Counted from the stretch's first letter, positions 17,463-25,129 are shown. The stretch is 64,000 nt of DNA from Actinomycetaceae bacterium (GCA_030540715.1 JAUNVQ010000001.1:34492-98491); one strand, 5' to 3'. Notes: generated from the letters alone by a model not told the origin. Translations and numbers: made by a program.

Positions 17463-17662
17463 ATGGCTGATCGTGATGGTGTGGCACAAATTCGGGAGCA
17501 TCAAACAACGCCAGGGTAAAACTGGTAAAACCTATCTGGCATCGTATCCACGGCCAGACAACCCTACTAAAAGGGTTTCAAAAACATTCAAAATAAAACA
17601 CTCGCGAATCGGTGGCTACGCAAAGAACAGGTACGCATCGAGCTAGAGCAATGGGAGCCAGA
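17463..17662 (+). pseudogene. Integrase (tyrosine recombinase) N-terminal remnant, frameshifted
   Basis: From ATG 17463 the frame gives MADRDGVAQIREHQTT and stops at TAA 17517. The next frame continues GKTGKTYLASYPRPDNPTKR, and a second shift gives KTLANRWLRKEQVRIELEQW. Joined, this is the N-terminal arm/core-binding region of an actinophage-type integrase, whose sequences typically read GKKTYRVRYRDP...KTFKTKKEAERWL. The catalytic domain with R-H-R-Y is missing; unrelated coding sequence follows. Two frameshifts and a large deletion are inferred. Confidence 0.65.
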
Positions 17663-18286
17663 ACAAAAGATGAGCTACTACAAACAGTTAATGATTTATA
17701 TCGAAAATGGATTGATGCCAAAAGCCGCACATGGAGCATCTTAACTAGATGTAGTAATGAATCAAAAATAAGGCACTGCCTCCAACAACTAGGGCACATC
17801 GAATTTAACGCGTTGACCCGTGAGCAGATTGAAACCTGTTTCAATATTGCCAGTGACGACCTCCTGTCGGGATGGTTAGATGTATATGTTGGCTCATCTA
17901 AAGAAGCGTTAGATTCATTTCAAGAAGACTGCCAAGCGAAGATAGACGAAGAGATGCACTGGGAACTGTATTCGTGTTGGTTAAAACGTGCTAAGCAGAT
18001 TCAAACTGAACTAGCTCAAATTTACACGATGCCAAATCATACAGCATCGGCAATATTGACTGTTGGCGTTCAATCCCGCGGAAAATATAAGGGTGAGCCT
18101 AATATTACTGTGAGTGTGCCAGAAGTCAGTCTAGAATCACTAATATCTGCACAATATCGGAACAACACGCCAGAGTTTTTTGACGCTGTTGTAAATAAAG
18201 GTGTTAGTACGGGTTATGTGAAGGTGTTTTTTAAAGACGATCCCGAAAAGCCGTTTTATGCACGCATTGTGTTAGATAGTGCATGA
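17651..18286 (+). CDS. Hypothetical cargo protein of the ssrA element
   Basis: 211 residues from ATG 17651; the frame is open to GTG 17612 within the integrase remnant. No family is recognised. The protein looks soluble and helical at first (TKDELLQTVNDLYRKWIDAK, then a Cys-rich helical part), with a beta-rich end (SAILTVGVQSRGKYKGEPNITVSV...YVKVFFKDDPEKPFYARIVL). There is no signal peptide or membrane helix. A strong terminator follows at 18345. Its position in an integrative element suggests accessory function such as defence or regulation, but nothing in it shows this. Confidence 0.6.
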   Translation: MGARTKDELLQTVNDLYRKWIDAKSRTWSILTRCSNESKIRHCLQQLGHIEFNALTREQIETCFNIASDDLLSGWLDVYVGSSKEALDSFQEDCQAKIDEEMHWELYSCWLKRAKQIQTELAQIYTMPNHTASAILTVGVQSRGKYKGEPNITVSVPEVSLESLISAQYRNNTPEFFDAVVNKGVSTGYVKVFFKDDPEKPFYARIVLDSA

Positions 18287-18344
18287 GTCAAAGCTGTAAA
18301 ATGTATCGTTGTAGCGTTTCTGCCAGGTGTAGAGAGCGTATCTG

Positions 18345-18373
18345 AGGCCGTCCATGTTTATGGGCGGCCTTTG
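18345..18373 (+). terminator. Terminator after the cargo gene
   Basis: AGGCCGTCCAT pairs with ATGGGCGGCCT around GTTT with one mismatch, followed by TTTGTT. Confidence 0.75.
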
Positions 18374-18420
18374 TTATACAGTTTTGTAATCTAAATTATA
18401 TGTTATTACTGCTCTAGTGA

Positions 18421-18449
18421 TTGACTATAGATTATATGTGTGCTATACT
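18421..18449 (+). promoter_or_regulatory. Strong promoter of the toxin-like locus
   Basis: TTGACT (18421-18426) and TATACT (18444-18449) are separated by exactly 17 bases, in an A+T-rich stretch. The predicted start near 18456 puts a perfect hairpin at the very 5' end of the RNA. Confidence 0.75.
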
Positions 18450-18456
18450 TAAAGTA

Positions 18457-18478
18457 GTTGGAGGGGAAAACCTCCAAC
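18457..18478 (+). ncRNA. 5'-terminal hairpin of the toxin-like mRNA
   Basis: GTTGGAGG pairs perfectly with CCTCCAAC around GGAAAA, beginning within a base or two of the predicted transcript start. Such hairpins protect or silence toxin mRNAs in several type I systems; function here is inferred. Confidence 0.5.
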
Positions 18479-18508
18479 ATAACTCAATAGTGAAAGGGGG
18501 TGATCGCC

Positions 18509-18586
18509 TTGGACAAAGTTCCAGATTGGATTATTGCAATCTGCGCAGTAATCACAACACTTATCCTCCTCAGAAAGGATAAGTAA
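18509..18586 (+). CDS. 25-residue hydrophobic peptide, candidate type I toxin
   Basis: TTG 18509 lies eight bases after AAAGGGGG. The peptide is MDKVPDWIIAICAVITTLIL followed by LRKDK: a short polar start, one membrane helix and a basic end, the layout of Fst/TxpA/holin-like type I toxins of Gram-positive bacteria. The leader AAAGGGGGTGATCGCC also resembles the start regions of that group. It has its own strong promoter, a 5' hairpin and a long downstream stem-loop. An antisense RNA antitoxin would be expected; TATAGT on the minus strand near 18655 could be its -10 but has no good -35. A structural membrane peptide remains possible. Confidence 0.55.
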   Translation: MDKVPDWIIAICAVITTLILLRKDK

Positions 18587-18591
18587 GGCAA

Positions 18592-18643
18592 GTGCCCCAA
18601 CTTGATTGAAAATACTCTAACTATTTTCAGCAAGGAGGGGCAC
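18592..18643. terminator. Nested stem-loop after the toxin-like ORF
   Basis: GTGCCCC (18592-18598) pairs with GGGGCAC (18637-18643), and inside it TGAAAATA (18607-18614) pairs with TATTTTCA (18622-18629). It could end transcription from either side, as shared terminators do in Fst-type loci. Confidence 0.5.
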
Positions 18644-18686
18644 ACCTTTCACTATACACTCCAACAAACAACGAAAGGAAGAAAAC

Positions 18687-18848
18687 ATGAAAACCCACGT
18701 CGTGCCACTATTTATATGCCTACTCTGGCTACTGTCACTCATTTTACAAACAACAAGAGGTGCGGATGCGCTCACGATTTTCTTTTGGATTGCCTGGGCA
18801 GTGACAACATTTTTCGCCGCACGTATCTATTTTAAGGCCGCAAAATGA
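18687..18848 (+). CDS. Small two-helix membrane protein
   Basis: 53 residues; CGAAAGGAAG precedes ATG 18687. Two hydrophobic segments (VVPLFICLLWLLSLIL and LTIFFWIAWAVTTFFAA) are separated by QTTRGADA, with a short basic end. Its stop overlaps the next start (ATGA at 18845-18848), so it is translationally coupled to the excisionase-like gene. Function unknown; holin-like or accessory roles are possible. Confidence 0.6.
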   Translation: MKTHVVPLFICLLWLLSLILQTTRGADALTIFFWIAWAVTTFFAARIYFKAAK

Positions 18849-19066
18849 CCCAGACGCAAACGTTCTTATCACGTAGCGAAGTCGCAGAACATCTTGGGAT
18901 AGGTTCAGCAACAGTATCGTCATATCTACGTAAAGGCTTGCTGCCTGAGCCTGATGCAAAGATCGGGCGCGTCAATGGCTGGTTGCCTGAAACCATTGAT
19001 AAGTGGAACGCTGAGCGTCCAGGGCGCGGGCATAGAACCGACCTTGAATGGTGGAAAGACGAATAA
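18845..19066 (+). CDS. Excisionase-like helix-turn-helix protein
   Basis: 73 residues. The N-terminal winged-helix MerR/AlpA-type HTH reads FLSRSEVAEHLGIGSATVSSYLRKGLLPEPDA, followed by GWLPETIDKWNAERPGRG, the usual form of actinophage/ICE excisionases (helix, then W-x-x-x-T-I-x-x-W). It lies about 40 bases from the right arm-type repeat, fitting a recombination directionality factor. A plain transcriptional regulator of the element is the alternative. Confidence 0.75.
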   Translation: MTQTQTFLSRSEVAEHLGIGSATVSSYLRKGLLPEPDAKIGRVNGWLPETIDKWNAERPGRGHRTDLEWWKDE

Positions 19067-19102
19067 GCAATGGGCACGCTGCCGTATTCGTGGCGTGCTT
19101 GC

Positions 19103-19124
19103 TTATGGTGCAACTTATGGTACA
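19103..19124 (+). repeat. Right arm-type repeat of the ssrA element
   Basis: Matches 17393-17414 in 21 of 22 bases and in the same orientation. Located between the excisionase-like gene and the right boundary. Confidence 0.65.
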
Positions 19125-19193
19125 GCCTCTATAATACTTGTATTTATGCAGGTAGTAGTCGAGGGGAGGAGATTGCCTCCATCTTCGCTCTAA

Positions 19194-19229
19194 GAACCAG
19201 GTAAACATGTGTTTACCTGGTTCTTTATT
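19194..19229 (+). terminator. Terminator-like hairpin at the right end of the ssrA element
   Basis: GAACCAGGTAAAC pairs perfectly with GTTTACCTGGTTC around ATGT, followed by TTTATT. It resembles the ssrA terminator at 17276 and may be the original chromosomal copy displaced by insertion. Confidence 0.75.
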
Positions 19230-19242
19230 GGCTTGAACAGCG

Positions 19243-19259
19243 ATAATACTTACTGCAAG
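19243..19259 (+). repeat. Left direct repeat flanking the methyltransferase gene
   Basis: ATAATACTTACTGCAAG recurs at 20352-20368 with one mismatch, beginning at the stop codon of the methyltransferase gene. The region 19230-19494 otherwise shows nothing. Confidence 0.45.
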
Positions 19260-19494
19260 ATGGTGGTGCGTATCATCTGAAATATATCTTGCTTCGACAA
19301 TAATGTCATACAGACATCATCTTGAATCCAGGTCTAGCCACCCATTTGTTAATCTCGGGGAACTAAAGAGCCTCAAGAAATACCAGAGTTATTTTGCCCC
19401 CAAGTTGTTGCGGAAAGAGAGTGAAAGTTTCTTATTCTACGGTGGTACATTGTGTGTAAAACACAAAGGAGAGTTGATCTGATGGAGTTAACGT

Positions 19495-20352
19495 ATGGCT
19501 GAGATCTTTCATGGAGATGTGAGAGTTCCCTGGTATCAGGCTCGTGACGAAAATATGGCAAACTGGAATGACCGTGCTAAGATTCATCGTTCATCCTATG
19601 GATTAGAAAAATATGTCAAAGATTCTGATGTGATTTCGGCTGAAGTGAGGAAGGATTTACCGCTGTTATTGCGGTATTTGGGGCGTGAGTCGATACAGGA
19701 TGTTCGCCTTGCACATTTACAGTGCCATATTGGGACTGACACTGTCAGCCTTGCAAGGCTCGGTGCAGATGTTACGGGATTAGATTTTTCTGCTGTTTCT
19801 TTGCAGATTGCTGCAAGTTTTGCCCGAGATTGCGGTGTGAATGTGCATTGGGTTGAAGCCGATGTAATGGATGCGGCTACTGCTATTGGGTATCCGGTGG
19901 ATGTTGTCTATACAACGATTGGAACAATTTGTTGGTTGCAAGATCTTACCCGATGGGCGCAACAGATAAGCGAGTTGTTGTCCAGGGGCGGTATCTTTTT
20001 CATTCGAGATGCTCACCCTATGGCCTATACAACTGAATGGGTAGATGATCGTGTTCAGATTCGTTATCGCTATTTTGAAAATGGTCATTCGCAGATGTGG
20101 AATGATACTGCTAGCTATTCGGGGGACGGCGTGATAGAGCATTCGCGCAATTATGACTTCCCTCATTCACTCTCCGAAATTATCACTGCGTTGTTGGGCG
20201 TGGGTCTGCGGTTGGAGTACTTTTCTGAGGGGAAGGAGCTTCCATGGCCGTTGTTGCCAATCATGGAAACAGACGATAATGAACAGTGGCATTTTCCCCC
20301 AGCCTTAGCGGAGTGTATTCCTTGTAGTTTTACATTAGTTTGTTCACGGTAA
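19495..20352 (+). CDS. Class I SAM-dependent methyltransferase
   Basis: 285 residues; GGAG lies eight bases before ATG 19495. ATG 19555 (MANWNDRAKIH) would also fit the family, which starts near an (E)N(R)xxWDxRA motif. The SAM-binding motif I reads HLQCHIGTDTVSLARLGADVTGLDFS, with the acidic loop ending the second strand, and motif IV VDVVYTTIGTICWL. The substrate is unknown; small molecules are likeliest. The gene is bracketed by 17-bp direct repeats between the ssrA element and the RloAB relic, so it is probably part of the island. Confidence 0.85.
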   Translation: MAEIFHGDVRVPWYQARDENMANWNDRAKIHRSSYGLEKYVKDSDVISAEVRKDLPLLLRYLGRESIQDVRLAHLQCHIGTDTVSLARLGADVTGLDFSAVSLQIAASFARDCGVNVHWVEADVMDAATAIGYPVDVVYTTIGTICWLQDLTRWAQQISELLSRGGIFFIRDAHPMAYTTEWVDDRVQIRYRYFENGHSQMWNDTASYSGDGVIEHSRNYDFPHSLSEIITALLGVGLRLEYFSEGKELPWPLLPIMETDDNEQWHFPPALAECIPCSFTLVCSR

Positions 20353-20368
20353 TAATACCTACTGCAAG
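20352..20368 (+). repeat. Right direct repeat flanking the methyltransferase gene
   Basis: ATAATACCTACTGCAAG, 16 of 17 bases identical to 19243-19259. Confidence 0.45.
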
Positions 20369-20440
20369 TTCACGCCTTCCCCTGCGTGCCCTGTTTAGTC
20401 TTGCTTTTGACACGCGCCCCCGCTAGCTGTTGCGCCGTAA

Positions 20441-20563
20441 AATCTCAAAGATGACGCTATTATGGCTGTTTTCGGAAAACTTTTACAATTTCTTGAAGGA
20501 CGATTGGGCGGCACTCCACAGCTTGTCCCTGAAATATTTCGTTCTTTGCTCAATGAATCCTGA
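20441..20563 (+). pseudogene. 3' stub of an RloA-like ATPase gene
   Basis: An open frame without its 5' part ends at TGA 20561. The last 30 residues (FGKLLQFLEGRLGGTPQLVP then EIFRSLLNES) fit the C-terminal end of RloA/AAA-family ATPases, which precede rloB. The rloB remnant starts 18 bases later behind GGAAGAGG, the spacing of an operon pair. Most of the ATPase gene is missing. The call leans on the neighbour. Confidence 0.5.
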
Positions 20564-20580
20564 CGGGAAGAGGAAACGTC

Positions 20581-21180
20581 ATGTCACGCAGGAAGCCCCA
20601 TCAGAAGAAGCCTTGTAAAAAGCGTGTTACCAAAGATCGAATGTTGATAGTTGTTGAAGGCGATAAAAACAAGAGTGAACAATCCTATTTTCACAAGCGA
20701 CTGCAACTGATCAAAAGTAAGTGATAACAGCTGACGTAAAAGTAATTCCTGGCTGTGGGGAACCTTTGAAAGTCCTTAATGTATGTCGGAATCGGATGGA
20801 ATATAGGGATTTTGATGAAGCTTGTCTAGTAATAGACTATGATAACCACGCTAAGTGAGAAAGTGTCATCACAGAATGTAGAAAGTCTGAGCCTCCCGTT
20901 TCTGTTCTTGTCACTCATCCGCAGTTTGAGCTGTGGCTGCTGTGGCATAACAGGGATCAAAATGGGTATATCACGAAGAAAGAACTAGAATCACGAGTTA
21001 ACACAGCGGGATTTGTTGTCAGGAAAAATGGGAAAGAACTAAAGAGGAACTTTCCAGTGAAGAAATACCTTATGTAATTGACAGAGCAAAAAACAAGGCC
21101 CGATAAAAAGATCGCATTGTGGAAAGAATCCTTATAGTGGTATTCCTTGGGTAAACCAGCGAATCATCAGTGGGAAATAA
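20581..21180 (+). pseudogene. rloB: Decayed rloB defence gene
   Basis: ATG 20581 gives a basic start and RMLIVVEGDKNKSEQSYFHK, the TOPRIM-like first motif of RloB, then stops at TGA 20722. The +2 frame continues DVKVIPGCGEPLKVL and DFDEACLVIDYDNHAK, has TGA at 20856, then THPQFELWLLWHN, the second RloB hallmark. After TAA 21075 the C-terminal NPYSGIPWVNQR appears in a third frame and ends at TAA 21180. So there are at least two frameshifts and internal stops. RloB works with the RloA ATPase in phage-restriction-linked or abortive defence islands. The gene cannot make a functional protein. Confidence 0.8.
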
Positions 21181-21464
21181 TATACACATCACCTGGAGTA
21201 ACCGATGCAGACAAAACGGGGAGAGCTAATGTAGTGTCAATAACGAGCAGATCCGGGCGTAGTGAATGTTGTGAACGCACCAAGGGTCGTTATCAACGCA
21301 AAGCTGGATTCTTTTGATGGTGGTGTGGCGCAGAAATACAACAATTAGGGTTTTTGGAGTTTTTCGTTGCGTCGTTGACACGTGGCTGTCACAATTCGTG
21401 TGAACATTTGAATTTATTGAAGAGGGCGTAGCCCGCAACCCCTGGATAGGAAGCTGAATGAACA
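21181..21464. other. Intergenic region after the rloB relic
   Basis: No gene recognised. AGAGGGCGT lies at 21421, 44 bases before the next start codon. The island's right boundary probably falls here but no repeat marks it. Confidence 0.35.
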
Positions 21465-23927
21465 ATGGTTGATATTCCCGGTGACGATGTTAAGAAGAAC
21501 CAACAAAATGTTGACGACTCCAGTGTGAAGGGTACTGGCATTGATTTATCACCTTATGGTCGAGCACTGTTACTGCAACAGGCAAAAGAGTTTAAGAACG
21601 CAACAAGTGTGAAAGACCCAATCGCGTTGGGCCCAATGAGCGTCAAAGATTATCGGCGTGGCGTTAAAGCGACTTTCACATACAATATGGGGCCTACGCT
21701 GTATGCAACGCTTGTGTGTGCATTTATTCCGGCAGTAATTGTTGTGACGCTCATAGGGGGTATTTTTGGATTCACCTCGATCACTGTCCTGCCAGGATAT
21801 GATCCAACCCCACAGGATTTCTTTGGTCCGTCTCCTGAGCCTAGCGCGTTATTGACTATGTTGGTGTTTTTTGTCACGGGTGTCTTATGGTTAATCGCAA
21901 TGATGATGATGTTTCCCATCGTGGGAGCTAGCCTGTTAAAGAAACAAATCACTATTGCTACCATCCATGCACACATCAAACCTCACGTGCCGAAACTACT
22001 GTTGGTGTCACTGATTCCTGCGGGATTGTTTTCTGTTGTATGGGGCTTTTCCAATTTGTTTTCTAAAGTGGCAGCACTCTTTGTTTTTCTTGTTCTCTCT
22101 ATAGTGTGGGTCTACATTGCTCTCCGATTACCTGCTTTAGCGATGCCAATGATTTGCTATCACGGTTTTGATATTCCTTCTTCCTTGAAGATATCGTGGG
22201 CATTAACAAAAAAATCGGTATGGCGAGTAATGGGGCTGTGGGGCATCTATACCGTCGTCATCGGTGTCATTCTTTTCATCATGCAACTACTGGCGGGGGC
22301 TTTCGTCGTTTCAGCAGTGAGATCTGCCAGTTTGAACAATCTTGACCAAACTATCGGACAGACACTAGGTATTATTCTTTTCTTTAATGTTCTTTCAGGG
22401 ATCGTCATCGTGATTGGCTCCATTCACTTCTCCTCTTTCTGGGCACTTGAGTATTTTGATGCGCTGTTTTGTCACAATCAGGGCTTAAAACGAATGGAGA
22501 AACTCTCCAACGAATCGTTGCCTGATAGCTTTGCTTTGGCGAGCCGAGCCTTTTTAAATGCCGTTTTACTGCAACAAACCCAGACCTTTGCCAGTCTTTT
22601 CACGCCGGAGCAGCCACCTGTGCAGTGGCACCAACAACTTTATGGTGTCGGTGCCACCAACCTGCAATCAACTGCTCCTGTAACGAGTAGTGCATCAGAA
22701 ACCCCGTTTACTTCTACGGTTTTAGCTGATGTTCAGGTGGGCGCAGATAATATCGCTTCCACCGGTGATGAAGCGGTAACGCAAAATAAGGTTGATGCTA
22801 CCTCACACTCATCATCTTCCCATCATGTTGTATCTGACAGCGACAACGCATTTTCCGACACTAGCGCACAGGCTGAGGGGGATACGATTCCACAGACAGT
22901 GAAAGCCAAAGCGGAGGCTGCTGCTTCCAGCGCTCAGGCAGCAGCTTCAACACCGAAGGTATCGGCAGAACCATCTGCTCAACAAGTGTCATCTTCTCAC
23001 GTCCCCTCCAATGTAGTGGGCGTGTCCAAGGGACAGCAGCCAGTAGCAGAGCAGCAGGTTCAGTTTGGTCATATTTCTCAGATGCCGCCAGCCCCAGCGA
23101 CGCCCTCAGGTGGAATGCCCACAAACCAGGCACCTCCCGCGGCCCAACCAACGGTGAATACGCAAGTAATACCAGGTGAACAACCATCTTTGCCACAGCC
23201 TGCGCAGCAAGAATCACAGACAGCGACATTACAGTCGGAGGTTCCAACGCGACACGTTCCACAAGTAGCGCAAGCCCAGCCAGTGCAGCAAGTACCATTT
23301 GCTCATATTTCTCAGATACCGCCAGCCCCAGCGACGCCCTCAGGTGGAATGCCCGCAAACCAGGCACCTCCCGCGGCCCAACCAACGGTGAATACGCAAG
23401 TAGTGCCAGGTCAGTCTGTAGCGCCAACTCACACAGCACCCTCCCACAACGGCCAGGCAGCGCAAGTTCAACTAGCACCACAAATGTGGCAAGGGATACC
23501 ACCGCAATCGACATTTCCAATGGGTAACACCGCTTCGGTATCCGCACCGCCGCAGCAGGTGCATTTTGCTCATATTCCTCCGATGCCACAGGTCCCGGGA
23601 GCACCCACAGGTATGGCATCCACAACCCAAGGAACATATATTCCCCCGGTGGCATCCAATGGACAAACTGCTTCTGTCCAGCAGGCAGCCATGCCCCATT
23701 ACACTCCTGCGGCCCAGCAAGTCCCAGCCGCGGCCTCTGGAAATATCCCCATGGTCCAGGCAATGCCCCCAGCCCAGGGAACACCCGCACCTCAGGCAAT
23801 ACCTGCAACCCAGGGGATAGCGGTGGCTCACAATCTTTCCGGGGCACAACACACGGTCACGCCGCACTTGCCACCAGGTGTACCTATGCCCCCGCCTCCG
23901 CCGCCAAAGAGTGATAGCGCCAAATAA
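21465..23927 (+). CDS. Polytopic membrane protein with a long repetitive Pro/Gln-rich tail
   Basis: 820 residues; GGATAGGAAG precedes ATG 21465. Residues 1-70 are polar, about 75-330 contain five or six membrane segments in a layout like DUF7847/glycerophosphodiester-phosphodiesterase membrane domains (ALRLPALAMPMICYHG, LKISWALTKKSVWRVMG), and about 380-820 are Ser/Ala, then Pro/Gln/Val-rich and probably disordered, ending MPPPPPPKSD. The tail holds two near-identical 36-residue units (GHISQMPPAPATPSGG... and AHISQIPPAPATPSGG...) and a partial third copy. Function unknown. The tail could be cytoplasmic scaffold or span the wall; there is no LPXTG. Confidence 0.75.
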   Translation: MVDIPGDDVKKNQQNVDDSSVKGTGIDLSPYGRALLLQQAKEFKNATSVKDPIALGPMSVKDYRRGVKATFTYNMGPTLYATLVCAFIPAVIVVTLIGGIFGFTSITVLPGYDPTPQDFFGPSPEPSALLTMLVFFVTGVLWLIAMMMMFPIVGASLLKKQITIATIHAHIKPHVPKLLLVSLIPAGLFSVVWGFSNLFSKVAALFVFLVLSIVWVYIALRLPALAMPMICYHGFDIPSSLKISWALTKKSVWRVMGLWGIYTVVIGVILFIMQLLAGAFVVSAVRSASLNNLDQTIGQTLGIILFFNVLSGIVIVIGSIHFSSFWALEYFDALFCHNQGLKRMEKLSNESLPDSFALASRAFLNAVLLQQTQTFASLFTPEQPPVQWHQQLYGVGATNLQSTAPVTSSASETPFTSTVLADVQVGADNIASTGDEAVTQNKVDATSHSSSSHHVVSDSDNAFSDTSAQAEGDTIPQTVKAKAEAAASSAQAAASTPKVSAEPSAQQVSSSHVPSNVVGVSKGQQPVAEQQVQFGHISQMPPAPATPSGGMPTNQAPPAAQPTVNTQVIPGEQPSLPQPAQQESQTATLQSEVPTRHVPQVAQAQPVQQVPFAHISQIPPAPATPSGGMPANQAPPAAQPTVNTQVVPGQSVAPTHTAPSHNGQAAQVQLAPQMWQGIPPQSTFPMGNTASVSAPPQQVHFAHIPPMPQVPGAPTGMASTTQGTYIPPVASNGQTASVQQAAMPHYTPAAQQVPAAASGNIPMVQAMPPAQGTPAPQAIPATQGIAVAHNLSGAQHTVTPHLPPGVPMPPPPPPKSDSAK
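23070..23177 (+). repeat. 108-bp intragenic direct repeat, copy 1
   Basis: Near identical (about four differences) to 23304-23411, 234 bases (78 codons) apart and in frame. A degenerate third start is at 23572 (CATATTCCTCCGATGCC). Confidence 0.85.
23304..23411 (+). repeat. 108-bp intragenic direct repeat, copy 2
   Basis: Second copy of the 23070-23177 unit. The near identity at silent positions indicates a recent in-frame duplication or gene conversion. Confidence 0.85.
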
Positions 23928-24371
23928 CTCGACTACGACAAATAGTCACTAAGCCTAAGCCAGCAAGCGGCAGCTGCGGTGTATCTCAGTGCTGACGGCA
24001 CCTTTTCGTCGTCTAAAGTGCTCGCAGTGAGTGGCAGGTGCTACGAACATACCGCTATTGTCGGGTGGACGGACAGCACGGGCGGATTGCATATATCTGC
24101 CACAGTTCCAAGCCGTATTGCTATTGTCAGGGGACAGACAAGCGCTGGGTTTTGTTGGTTTTTGGGGGGGCCTTGATGTACACACCACTGACAATCCCAG
24201 CCGCACCGCCATGTAATACTGAAGTTCAATGATAAAACATGTGGTTACGGTAGTTTTCAAGATAATAGCAATATCAGTGGGAATAGTTACATCAATGCGA
24301 CTAGAGCTATTTTGCGATGCGCAGTGACATGAAATGAGTAGACTGGAGATAAATGCTGATAATAACTACTT
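23928..24371. other. Intergenic region, no gene seen
   Basis: 444 bases. Several short frames exist in all phases with no binding site. A T/G-rich run occurs at 24150-24175. Promoter for the following lipoprotein gene should be near the end, but only an A+T-rich stretch is visible. Confidence 0.35.
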
Positions 24372-24383
24372 ATGGGAGCAAAT

Positions 24384-24842
24384 ATGTCACTCGCACGTAC
24401 CGCTAAAATAACAGCCGCCGCCATTGCAGCATTATGCCTGGCAACTGGATTGTCTGCATGTGGAAACTCTGACGCATCAGATGAAAAACCAACGGAGACC
24501 GTCACTGAAACTGTCACGGCCTCCCCCGATAATAACGGCAATACCACCGATGACAATACCAATAGAGACGGCGCGAACAGCAAGACCGAAGAAAACCCAG
24601 ATGCAGTTGGATTCGAGAACTCGCGTGATGCCTGCATCCCGAAGTTAGAAGAAAGCTATGGTAAAGGTGCCTTTGAAGTGAATTGGGATGCCCCAATCGT
24701 CAGTAAAGATACTGGCGGTAGCGTCTATCTGATCAAGGCAAAAGGGGCTGTTAACGGCCAAGAAACCGTATTCATTTGTAAAACAAAAGGTGCTGGCGAA
24801 TCTACGCAGGTCCTTGTTGCCAAGTCCGAAAAGCACCACTAG
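24384..24842 (+). CDS. Small secreted lipoprotein
   Basis: 152 residues from ATG 24384, with GGGAG at 24375-24379. The signal peptide (SLARTAKITAAAIAALCLA) ends in lipobox LSAC-GNSD. A Thr/Glu/Asn/Asp-rich spacer (about 25-70) follows, then a small domain with two cysteines (DACIPKLEE and TVFICKTKG) which could form a disulfide. The compact C-terminal domain is about 75 residues. No known family recognised. It is presumably anchored on the outer face of the membrane. The minus-strand lipoprotein gene 600 bases away may be functionally related but is not similar in sequence. Confidence 0.75.
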   Translation: MSLARTAKITAAAIAALCLATGLSACGNSDASDEKPTETVTETVTASPDNNGNTTDDNTNRDGANSKTEENPDAVGFENSRDACIPKLEESYGKGAFEVNWDAPIVSKDTGGSVYLIKAKGAVNGQETVFICKTKGAGESTQVLVAKSEKHH

Positions 24843-25129
24843 CCGTGCAGCACTGTCAGCCATGCTGCATCACCAAAGACAAAGCAGTACTCATCACTAA
24901 AATATGTTGTTGTTGTGATTGCGATATAGGCTGTCGAACATATTGCCACTAAAAGAGGGCGATGCCATGTGCCTTCTGCAACGCGCAATGTTCCTTTTAT
25001 GTGCCCAATGTGCAAAGTCGGATAAGGACAGAATCGTGTGAATGCTCTCCCGGCGATCCGCTTAACGTGAAAGTGTGTACGAGCCTGCAAGAATTCATCT
25101 AAGTCAAATGCCACCAACCCCCGCAACAT
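24839..25129 (-). other. Possible gene remnant (unrecognised open frame)
   Basis: The frame stays open upstream to about 25215 (RFPRGYRSYFSFTSRKTRP...) and encodes a 96-residue product from ATG 25129 with a hydrophobic stretch near the end (LLVAICSTAYIAI). No ribosome binding site and no recognised family. A second frame (25104-25304) overlaps it, which may mean a frameshifted old gene. The remaining stretch 25216-25434 holds nothing I can name. A copy of AGAGGGCGA lies at 24953. Confidence 0.25.

Larger units (their letters stand above)
17263..19229. mobile_element. Decayed integrative element at the 3' end of ssrA
   Basis: Left boundary: ssrA 3' end (CACCTCC) plus terminator. Right boundary: a partial echo of the same layout at about 19165-19229 (GCCTCCATC, then a second ACCAGGTA hairpin followed by TTTATTGGC-TTGAACAG, matching TTTATTGGC-CTGAACAG on the left). 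Near-identical 22-bp arm-type repeats lie inside both ends (17393-17414, 19103-19124). Content: a broken integrase N-terminus, a cargo gene, a toxin-like peptide, a two-helix protein and an HTH excisionase-like protein. tmRNA genes are classical targets of tyrosine recombinases. With no catalytic domain left, it should be immobile by itself. Confidence 0.75.

Noticed and set aside
22861-23847. 328-codon minus-strand open frame
   Set aside because: Antisense to the Pro/Gln-rich repeats of the 820-residue membrane protein; composition (Leu/Pro/Val repeats) mirrors the sense strand and there is no ribosome binding site.
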